DNA of 64,000 nt from Symmetrospora coprosmae (taxonomy: Eukaryota > Basidiomycota > Cystobasidiomycetes > Symmetrosporaceae), in contig VUYT01000042.1 in assembly GCA_008802785.1 (NCBI GenBank), positions 1-64,000 on the forward strand, given 5' to 3'. The translations under genes and the position numbers were made by a program. Below, piece by piece: positions 34,581 through 43,635 of the stretch. The number at the start of each line of letters is the position of its first letter. Position 1 is the stretch's first letter. The notes under the pieces are model-generated. The model was not told the origin of the DNA and made no database searches. It saw nothing but the letters and a program-made list of their open reading frames with translations.

Positions 34581-35644
34581 TTATGCCTCGGCCAGCTCTC
34601 GGAGACGCCTCATCGTGCTTTAAGGAAGTATAAATGCCCGCATCAGCATTGCCTGTATGGGCGAGGTCGCCTGTAGCACAGCTCAGCCTGATCGCAACGC
34701 ACCTCCGGACGGTAGCGGCAGCAGTCGTCGAGACGGTCCATGCGCCACCGGCAACAGTCTTCCTGCAAGCCTTGCACTCCCAGATACCGACGGCGGTGCG
34801 CTTGACAGAGTCCTTGCCGCAGAAGGTGCACGTGTACCGTGCCCGCTGGCTGATCTCCATCTTCTTGGACTCCTTTCGGAGGGAAGCACCGTATCGTGTT
34901 CCGTACTTTCCGGCTGTGTGAGTGTAACATTGCATGGTCAGTCGCGCTGCCCAGCCGAATCTCCAATTCTCCCACTTTGCCCTCCTTCCTCCGTCACTGC
35001 CAATTTGTCGCTGCAATTCGGCATCCTGCTTGCCACGAGTACAGCCATCCTAACTTCCGTGGATGCGGCTCGATGTCAAGCCTGCTGATGCCGGCGATGC
35101 ATGCGGAGCCCGCTAGCACAGCCCGGCCAGCGTGACTAGCCGCTGACCAGCTTTTGTGCGGGTCTAATCCAACTTGCATAGCGCGCCCGCAGCAGCCAGC
35201 CGCAAAGCAGTAGGCGACAAGCTGCGACAATGACGGCGGACGGTGGATGCCGCGGCTGAGTGGTGGCTACACTGACTGATTCCTGCCTTCTTTGTTCGCT
35301 TGGCCTGATGGGATCAAGCAGGTGTTGATGGGCGAGCAGGCGGACGGCGAAGGGCAGGCGCAGTCGGTGCAGCGCATATGGCATATGGCATATGGCATAT
35401 GGCATATGGCAGGTGAGGCGTAGGCAGACGCAAGGGCCGGCAGACAAGCGTGCAGTGATGCAGCAGACGTGTACGGGGCGACCAAAGCGGCGAGGGTGAT
35501 GTGTTGATACGGCAGCATGTGCGTGCAGCATGCGGGCGGTCCCAGGCAGGCAGGGAGCAGGGCAGCAGGGGGCAGGGAGATAGCATCGAACCGTCAGCGG
35601 TGTGCGCGCGCACAGCAGTACACAGTTCATCGAGCACTGACCAT
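34581..35644 (-). CDS. RPL43: 60S ribosomal protein eL43
   Basis: Four exons (35644-35642, 35304-35277, 34913-34703, 34617-34581) give exactly 92 residues, the normal eL43 length. Exon 1 is just the ATG; exon 2 codes AKRTKKAGI; exon 3 gives [20 protein letters not shown] and the zinc ribbon [22 protein letters not shown]; exon 4 gives [12 protein letters not shown]. The protein sits on the large subunit near the E site. Introns 1 (337 nt) and 2 (363 nt) are long for this window, as in ribosomal protein genes of many fungi, and both use a GTCAGT donor. Head to head with the mitochondrial ribosomal protein gene uL4m. Confidence 0.93.
35374..35408. repeat. (GCATATG)5 heptamer repeat in RPL43 intron 1
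   Basis: Five perfect tandem copies of the 7-mer GCATATG. The unit contains the palindrome CATATG. It lies inside the first intron of RPL43, between its start-codon exon and exon 2. Confidence 0.95.
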
Positions 35645-35907
35645 TGTGGATAGATGTGATCTGGGTTAGGGGGTTGTGGGATGGACGAGGTCGGGTCAAT
35701 CGCAGGCCTCGTTGCGCTGACTGAGTGCCGCTCGCTCGCCCGCCCGAGCCCGAAAATTGTCGAGGCCGGCACGGGAAGGAAGTCGATCGGGTGGGAGGAG
35801 GGAGGGGGCAAGGGAGGGCACAGAGGGGATACCCAGGCAATGACAGGCACAACACGCAGCAGGAGGAACAGCTGCGCACAAGTATCTGTCACCCGCATCA
35901 CACCGCT
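35645..35907. promoter_or_regulatory. divergent promoter RPL43 / uL4m with TTAGGG-like site
   Basis: 263 bp between the start codons of a cytosolic and a mitochondrial ribosomal protein gene. GGGTTAGGG at 35663-35671 (CCCTAACCC on the RPL43 strand) contains the TTAGGG core bound by Tbf1-type Myb factors, which drive ribosomal protein genes in several fungi. It lies about 20 nt upstream of the RPL43 ATG, so it may be in the leader or core promoter. A further purine-rich stretch (GGGAGGAGGGAGGG) is at about 35793. Confidence 0.55.
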
Positions 35908-37322
35908 ATGACCTCGTCCATCGTCTCTGGGAGCAGCCTACTCCGGCAGTTCAGGTTCCTGCCCTCGTCAAGCCTGGCCCGGAGGAGCATCGTCGCCATT
36001 GGCAGCGGCAGAGGAATCGCCTCCACCTCGGCTTCGGCGTCGACGAGCAGCGACCATGTACACGCTCACCACATTTCGGCTGAGAATGCCGTCGTCCCCC
36101 CTCCCAGCGTGGTCCACCTGCCATTGACAGAATGGCCGTTTCCAGTCGCATCTACGGCATCGATCCCGTCTCCTGCGGATCCGCAGACAGTCGAGCCGCC
36201 CGCAACCACGTCGCCAGCCTACGTGACGCTCCCCGCGCACGTCTTCGCCTCACCCTCCCGGCCAGACATCCTCCACCGCTGTGTCGTGACGCACCTCTCC
36301 AACCTGCGCCAGGGAACAGCGCGCACAAAGAACCGCGCAGAGACGAAAGGGAGCAACAGGAAGATCATGCGGCAGAAGGGTACAGGCAAAGCGCGTGTGG
36401 GAGACATCCGGTCACCCATTCGCAGAGGAGGAGGCAGGGCTTTCCCGAAGCGCGAGAGGGACTGGACACTTGGTCTGAACCGCAAGGTCTGGGAACTCGG
36501 AGTTCGAACGGCTTTGAGTGAGCGTTGGCGGAGGGGCGAAGTACGTTATATGCATGCAGCTTTCCGCCTGCTTTCACGCTGTAGATTAACTGACGCCTTC
36601 CCACTTTGCCGCAGCTCGCCGTTATTCCCACATCGCCAATCCTGGCAGAGATCTCTACGCGAGCACTCAGCCAATCCCTGCGCTTCTCGCCATTTTCCAT
36701 TCGGGAATCTTCACACAAGACACTCTTCCTCGTGTCGGATCTGAATGCCGAATTCGTCCTCTCGGCACAGAACCTGCCAAACGTAGATGTGGCGCACATC
36801 AGCGAGATTGAAGTCTACCCGCTGCTTCAGGGACAGCGTGTCGTCTTGGACGTGGACGCCGTTCAGTATCTCGAGGACTGGCTCGGAGAGGATGCTCAGC
36901 GCGTCTCAGGCAAGTCCTACTTGCAGGACGCCGACCTCGACTCTACTGCGGACCCGGACTTCGCGGTGACCACTCTTGCCGAGGCCCATGAAAGCGCAGG
37001 AGTGCTCGAAGGCGAGGCTGCCACCATCATGGCGGAGTTCGAAAGCGGCTCGGATAGAGCTGGAGGTCTAGGAGAAGATGGACAGACGAGTCCTGACTCG
37101 CTTGGCGGAGGCTACAAGGATCAGGATGTCGTAGTCGAGGGCGAGGAGGCCGGTGTGCAGGAGCAGCGCCACCCAGAGGATCCCCTCAAGCGGAAGAACG
37201 GGCCATCCAGCTCGGCCGACAAAGGCGAAGCCATCCGCGAAGAGATGGAGAAAGTCGGCGAGGAACAGAAGAAGAAGGGAACCGAGGATGAGGATCGCCC
37301 GAACCTCAAGGATGTTCTGTAA
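35908..37322 (+). CDS. YML6: mitochondrial ribosomal protein uL4m
   Basis: Two exons (35908-36540 and 36615-37322) give 446 residues. The N-terminus (MTSSIVSGSSLLRQFRF, Arg/Ser-rich) is a typical mitochondrial presequence. The uL4 core is clear: PDILHRCVVTHLSNLRQGTA, TKNRAETKGSNRKIMRQKGT, GKARVGDIRSPIRRGGGRAF, then WELGVRTALSERWRRGEL, KTLFLVSDL and NLPNVDVAHISEIEVYPLL. uL4m lines the exit tunnel of the mitoribosome. The last 140 residues after LEDWLGEDAQ are an acidic, Glu/Asp/Gly-rich extension ending RPNLKDVL, not part of the core fold. Confidence 0.92.
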
Positions 37323-37559
37323 TGACTCGCTACGTTGATTCGGTCATCGTGGGTGACCCTTACGACCGCTCTGTCATCACCTGTAGCCCTAGCACCATCG
37401 GTTTCCCCTATCGCGAGAGATTCATCAGATTGCAGCTGAATCTCCGGGCTTGTCTGAGCAGTTGTACGTGCCCAGCACTACTACGGCGGGTATGAAACGA
37501 GAGGAAACTGCAACAATTGCTATCTGCACAATCCACAGTCGTTACTTGGCTAGAATCAC

Positions 37560-40500
37560 TCAAGCATCGCGACCTGCACTAGCCGCCTCGCCTAGCAGCA
37601 ACCGCTCGTGGTCCTCTCTAGCCGTGCTATTCTCCCCTTCCTGCTCAAGCTCGTCCATGTCAGCATCCCGACCCGCGCCTCTCCTGTCTCTGCTACCCAC
37701 GAGCCCCGAGACACCCTCGAGGCCGTCGCCCGCGAACCCTTCACTTGGCGCAAGGCGCTTCTCGTCACGCTCGACCTGCGCGCGCTCCAGATTGGTCCGC
37801 CAACGCCGGAGCCGACGCTCCTCCTTCGCCAGGATGCGCGTGCACATCCCCGCAGCTTCCGTCGGACGCGTTGAGCGAAGTGCTTGTGCAAGCTCGGCGG
37901 GCGCGTACAGGAGCGCAAGAGGCGCGTGCGCAGCAGAAGGGCTGGGGCTGCGAGAGCCCCGTGGACTCCGGGACGACCCGCCACCGCCGGCAGAGGATGA
38001 CGAAGAGGTACGCCGCAGCATGGGTGGGGCAGAGAGACTACCCATCCCGCTGCTGCCGCTCGCCACGCCGGATGCCACCTCCCGCTCAAGCCCGACGAGC
38101 CCTCTCGTGTGCAGGCCAGAGAGTAGATCCGAGAACTCGTTGCTTCCAACTGGATGAATCATGTCCTCCTTCTCGAGAAGGGCGCGGTAACCCGAATGCA
38201 AGTCGGCAGGCTTGACGCCTTCGCCGGTGCCAACTGTCGCAGTGGGCGATGAAGCGGCAGCGAGAGCCCACGACGGGAGTGCTGCGGCTGCCTGTCGCTG
38301 CCAAATACAGATGACAAACGCAGTAAGCGCTAAGCGCTGCTGCAGGTTGAGATCTGCAATCTTCGCTTCGAGCAAGGCCGAGTTGGATGCCGTGGAGAGG
38401 GCGGAACCCGAGCTGGCGCTGCCGCCTGCCGACGACGCGCCGCTCGACGCCGCTGGAGAGAGCGTGACGAGTCTCGTAGCCTTCAAGATGTGCGCTGGCG
38501 TGAGTTTCGGGGCGGTCGATGCAGTGAAGTGGGCCAGGCAATCGGCCTGAGCTCTGTCGCGTCCAGGTTGCGAGTTCCGCCGTGACATGCTCGACGAGGC
38601 TGGCGAGCCGTTATTTGTTGCAGAGGGCACCACGGTGGGTAAGTCCGAGTTGGATAGGCGCTTGCGCTGCTCGGCTTCGAATAGCTCGACTGCTTTCCGG
38701 ATAAGCGAGAGGAAGGAGCGCAGGTCACCCGTGACAGCTGCTACCTTCTTGGCTGCAAAGTCGAGTGCAGCAGGCATGAAGATGGGAAGCGGCACAGGGG
38801 CGATGGAAGTCCGTTGGTCGGAAGGTGTAGGTGCCAAGGTAGCGTTGTCGGGCGATGATGGTGTAGGTGCGTGTAGGCTCAAGAGCCGCGCTTTAGCGAT
38901 CGCAACCATCTCCTCAGCCTGGAACGGGCGGAAGTGCAGTAGCTCTGGCTGTCGAGAGGTTGCTGTAGTCTCCTCCGTCTCGTCGTCTGTGCCCATGTCA
39001 GAAGGGCCGCCCAGGTTTGTCCCGGCCGACAGGACCTCGAGCTGTAAATGCCTCGAGGTCAAATCAAGGGCGTTCGCAATGCCGATGAGGACGAGGTTGG
39101 ATTTCGGATCCAAAGCAAGCCAAAACAGGCGAGACAGCACGTTGATTTGCGACGTGTTTGTGGAGGCCGTCGTGAGCAAGTGATCAATCTCATCCAGGAC
39201 AACCAGGCTGAAAGAGGAATTCTCGTGGCGGTCAGTCCTGGTTTCGAGCCATGTCCGCGACACGGGATGTCTCACCATCTGGGGTTCCCGCTCTTCTGCA
39301 GCTGTCGCTCGAACGCTTGCTGGCCTGCATACTCCGTCTTGCCCTTTGTCGGCGCCATATCGAAACCCAGCGCATCTGCGAGTCTCATCCAGATCTCCTC
39401 CTTCTTGCCCACCGCGATGCTCGCGCAGTTCAGGAAGGCCGTCCTCGTCTGCACAGCAGTGCCGAGGGCTGCTTTGCCTTTTCCCTTCGCGCTGCAGGCC
39501 AGCAGCTGGCCAGCCTGCTGAGCCTGCTGAGCCTGCAGCCTCTCCAGGACGTGCGACAGAAGCGCTGTCTTGCCTGTGCCGGGCGAGCCGGAGATGTACA
39601 TGGCTTTTGCGCGATGCGCGGGAGTTGCCGAGGGCGATGCACCATCGGTGTCACCGTCGGCTATGTCATTCCCGCTCGCAGTATATTCGTTCCCGGTCTC
39701 GTTGCAGGCTCCTGCCTTCAGCTGACAAAGCGATGGCAGGTTGACGTTCAGAAAATCCAGCAGCTGCTCCTTCTCGATGTTCCTGCCAACAAGGTCGTCT
39801 GATGAGATGCCATGGATCGGCATTTCTGCTGGCGAAGCACTGGTCGCAGCTACATCCGCAGAAAGGCGGAGGAGAGCGCGAGCTCTTGCGTAGACGTTTG
39901 TTCCTGAGTGCGCTGTAGGCGAGATTGGCGTCTCTGCCGCGCTCAACGACGAGGTCGAGGCGAGCGAGTCTCTCCGGCCGCTGGCTGAAGTCGGCGTCGG
40001 CGGCAGGAGAGCATCGTCGTCTTCGCCGATGTCAATGTTCCGAACAGCAGACACGCTCACTGAAGCCAGACACGGCGAAGGCGAAATGGAGATGGTCGGC
40101 GTGACGGGCGGAGTTGGGAGCGCATGGCTGTCCGCTTCTCTAGCGGCACGGCGGGTGGCCGAAGATGGTGTACCAGCTGGAGATGATGCGGGGGGAGAGG
40201 TAGCTACGCCAGCAGTAGTGCCAGAGCGTCTGCCTGTCCTCGTCGACCGGGGCTTTGTTGGCGTCACGAAAGCTGGATCTGAGATAGTGATACGAGTAGG
40301 ATCAGCGCGGGTGCGCGACCAGCAAGGATGGAGGTACGACGACTGAGACAGGAGGGAACAGCTCACCTCTCTCGGCGGCAGGAGCAGACCGTGATTGCCG
40401 CTTGGTAGGACTCGCTCTTGGCAGCAGCGCAGCGACAACTTCCTTTTCATCCGCATCGTCCTCCTCGCCGTCTCCGTTCTCCTGCCGGGTCCGCTTCTTT

Positions 40501-40688
40501 GTCGGGGTACCCACCACGAATGGGTCGTCCGCTGCATCGGTCCCACTGGCATCTCCTGCACATTCTCGCGAGGGTGATGCGACTGCGTCCTCCTGCTCTA
40601 CAGCATCTCTGTGCTCTGCGCTGCTCTCGACGGGCTTTGTGGCCTTTGTCCTCTTTCCGAATCTCCCGCCTGGTGTGGTGCGGGCCAT
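37560..40688 (-). CDS. CDC6: replication licensing ATPase Cdc6/Cdc18
   Basis: Three exons (40688-40367, 40278-39276, 39207-37560) give 990 residues. The AAA+ core shows Walker A (YISGSPGTGKTALL), Walker B (LVVLDEIDHLL), sensor-1 region (LVLIGIANALDL) and sensor-2/lid (VTGDLRSFLSLIRKAVELF), followed by a C-terminal winged-helix domain (YRALLEKEDMIHPVGSNEFS). Cdc6 with Orc and Cdt1 loads Mcm2-7 at origins in G1. The N-terminal 115 residues hold basic clusters (GGRFGKRTKATK) and three CDK consensus sites (TPTKK, SPTKR, TPTKP), as expected for cell-cycle control. It is longer than yeast Cdc6 (about 510) through low-complexity inserts between Walker A and the N-terminus and in the winged helix. 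Convergent with uL4m. Confidence 0.9.
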
Positions 40689-41040
40689 CTCTCTCTCTAG
40701 GCGCAAGCAGTAGTGACTGTGGTTGGCAGGCTGGAGGAGCAGTAGTGCAAGGAGACTGATCGCTCGACTGATGGGGAAAGGAGCAAACGGGGAAGGAATA
40801 GGGAAAGATGAGGCCAGGCGAGGCGAAATGGGAAAAGGGCATCCCGCTCCTACTCTACGCGTGTTGACAAGCAGAGCCTCGAGAGATTCTCGATCGCGTC
40901 CGTGGTTCTCGCACGTGCGCGTCCATGGAGGGCCGGCCTCACTCGAAGGGCAAGAGGCATCGATAGAGAGGAGAGGACCGAAAAGCTGCTGTACATGAAT
41001 GACTATGACTACTGCATATGATGAACCACACACATACGCA
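40689..41040. other. intergenic spacer / CDC6 promoter
   Basis: 352 bp upstream of CDC6 and downstream of the next minus-strand gene. No MCB (ACGCGT) element is seen; CTACGCGTG at about 40855-40863 has only the CGCGT core. No supported gene. Confidence 0.4.
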
Positions 41041-42994
41041 TCAGTTTCCACGCGATATCCGCGGGACTGACCGGCTTCTCCGCAGGTCGAAAGCATCAAT
41101 CGTGGCGCTCGACGCGAACGCAACAGCGAGCAGGACAGACCCGGCAACGGCCAAGTTGTACGTGTCGCACCTGCATAGATCGTAGACCTTGACACGTCAG
41201 CCACGTCAACGGATTGCAGCAGCAAAGCATTCTACAAACGCACCAGCCACCGCCTGACCCGGGACGACACCGCTGCCCAAACCCGATGGTCCAGACGCCT
41301 ATCCCAAGCCAGAGGAGCGACACAATTGTGTCCTGAACGAGCATGCGTCGACACCTCTGCCGTGCGGCCCGCCATCGCTCCTGCAGCCTGCGCGAGGCGC
41401 TCGGATCTTGCATCAGCAGCTGCTGGATCGGGTCCACCCGCTGTTCGGCCGCTTTGGACGAATCCGGAATCGCAAAGTCTGCATCTTCGTCTCCATCTAC
41501 GGCGTCATCCAAAGCAGTGTCGCTGGACTCGTGTCCGTCTCCTGGAACTCGAGCTCGCTCGCTGTTGCCGCCAGCTTCCTTGCCGCTGGCTGCACGACCT
41601 GACCTCTCTCTGGACGCCTTCGCCCGACGACTATCGCTCACTTCCGAGTAGCCAGAATCGTCGTAGCGTGCTGGTCCAGCTTGAGCTCCGCCCATCATCC
41701 GAGCAAGCGCAGCTGGATCCATCACTAGGTTGACCGTCATGGGCGGCTGGGGATGACCGTTGGGAAAGTGCTTGCCTTTCTTCGCCATTTTCGGCCCGAA
41801 CCAACCACTGCCTGACTCGCGGGGCGAGTGTAGCTGGCTATACTGTTGACCCGACGCAGCAAACATGGGCAACACCATCCCTCCGCCGAGCTGATGAGGC
41901 ATGCCTAGGTCCGATACGTGCTTGTTCCGGTCCCGTCGAAAGCATCGCGAGATGACGTGCGACCAGGTGAAAAGGACGAGCGAAATTGCCGAGAGCACAT
42001 ACAGCGCGAGTGTCGGTATCTCGCCTTTCGGAGGTGGCGAGGGCGGGTCTTCATCGTCCTCGTCCGGTGGTGTAATCAACTGTAAGAGGGGGAACACGCG
42101 TCAGTAGCTTGTCCAAGTATACGGCCGCCCTTTTCATGTGGTACTCACCAGGGTAGCCCCGATCCCCGCAGCGATAACAAGCAAGCTCAGAAGACCTTCC
42201 AACCATCTGAGACCGATTGCCGTCCTCGGGAAGGACGAGAGGAGTCGACCCGCATTGTCCACCCCGAGATCCGCGTCGATCTGCTTTCTCTCCTGCTTCT
42301 CTCGTGCCCGACGCTCCTTGAACGTGCTCAGCGCGCCAATCTTCTCTTTGGCAACGCCATCGGGTATCGAGCCAATGGCACCCCGCTTGCTCTTCTTGCC
42401 GTGGCTTTTCCCTTGTGCTGCGGCTTGGCCGTCCCCGACCTCCCTTCCACGGGAGGAGCCGTACTCCTTCTCGAGTGCGCGCAAGCGTTCGGCCTTGCGA
42501 GCTGCACTGATGCCCTTCTCTCTGCCTGAGCCGTCCACGACACGCGGGCCAAAGTCAGCAGCTTGTGCGTTGCTGTAACCGACGCCCAGGCGGTACTCGC
42601 CCTCGACAAGCCGGCGCTGATCCTCTTCCGAGTATTCTGCCTCCCAGCCGCTGAAGCGCGCGGCAGGTGAATCACCCGCAATAGCCTGACCATCGTGTTC
42701 ATCAAGGTCCTCGTGCTCGCCGCCCTGCGGGGCGTATGGCATGCGGGGCGTTTGCTGCTGCTCCTGCTGTTGCTCGTAATATGCGCGTGGGACGTGCGTC
42801 GTGTAGGCTCGACCGTCTTCCGAAACGCCGCCGCTGCGCCATGTCGGGTCCCACAATGGAAACGACTCTAGGTATGTTCTCTTGCTGCTCTTGCTGTTGC
42901 TGTTGCTGGCGCGTGAGGAAGCGGAGACGGAGGAGGGATATGCGAGAGGCGAAGGCAAGGGCGGGGAGGGCGAATGCGGTGAGCGGTAAGACTG

Positions 42995-43052
<58 letters not shown>

Positions 43053-43276
43053 GAAAGGAAGTGCTGCTGTGGGTACGCATGAGCCGCGGGCGCGGGCGAG
43101 TACGCGTGCTGAGCGAGTGGCGGCGAGAAGGCGGAATGACGCGCGCTGGCAGTCAGCGGTCCAGGGTATCGCAGCCCAGCGGGTGGAGCCACCAGCTCGG
43201 TCAAGTCATGCTCTGAGACGTCGCTGCTCGAGGTGGAGATTTCTTGGATGTGGTGTTGCGGCCCACCAGGGTGCAT
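41041..43276 (-). CDS. large four-helix membrane protein with polyQ tract
   Basis: Three exons (43276-42149, 42079-41244, 41170-41041) give 697 residues. The N-terminal 350 residues are disordered, with a Gln run of about 18 encoded by an almost pure CAG repeat, and a basic helical stretch (AARKAERLRALEKEYGSSRG). Hydrophobic segments follow at RWLEGLLSLLVIAAGIGATL, LYVLSAISLVLFTWSHVI, DTIVSLLWLGIGVWTIGFG and YNLAVAGSVLLAVAFASSAT. A long cytosolic-type loop rich in Asp/Ser lies between helices 2 and 3. No family motif is recognised; the plan recalls MARVEL-like tetraspans. Introns cut within helix 1 and before helix 4. Confidence 0.75.
42996..43052. repeat. (CTG/CAG)19 coding microsatellite
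   Basis: 57 bp of uninterrupted TGC/CTG triplets on the plus strand, read as CAG codons (Gln) in the minus-strand membrane protein gene. The flanks contain further imperfect CTG triplets. Confidence 0.97.
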
Positions 43277-43635
43277 CGCCTCGCTCGAGCGGTCGCACTG
43301 CGGGCTGAGCGGCGGCCAGGGGATCCCTGCAGCTCACTCAGACTTGGAGAGCTGCAGCAGAACTGCGCGATGCTGTCTACTGGAGGGCGGAGGCAGCAAC
43401 ACACTCGCCGCAAGAAGGACTGAGACAGAGTGAAAGTCTCCATTCCGCATCAAACACCGCTCTCATGTTCGCAGGTCGTCGTTGCGAACGGGCCCAGTCC
43501 GGGCACTCCGCCAAACTGCCGGGAGTCCGCGCCCCCTCGAGAAATAGGAGGTGGTCATCAGGACATGCACGTTTATCGCTACATCGACTGAGACTGCACA
43601 GCTACGTCTACATAAACACAGCTCAGCTCACAGCA
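43277..43635. other. intergenic spacer
   Basis: 359 bp upstream of the polyQ membrane protein and downstream of CHK1, both minus strand. No supported gene. Confidence 0.5.

Noticed and set aside
34375-35016. Unspliced 213-codon frame as the eL43 protein
   Set aside because: It runs on through intron sequence after TVR and lacks the AKRTKKAG start; the four-exon model gives the exact 92-residue protein.
35136-35879. 247-codon minus-strand open frame over RPL43 introns
   Set aside because: It crosses the intron 1 repeat and the start-codon exon in other frames; the eL43 model explains the region.
40855-40863. CTACGCGTG as an MCB cell-cycle element of CDC6
   Set aside because: Only the CGCGT core matches, and a single GC-rich hexamer is expected by chance; not reported as an operator.
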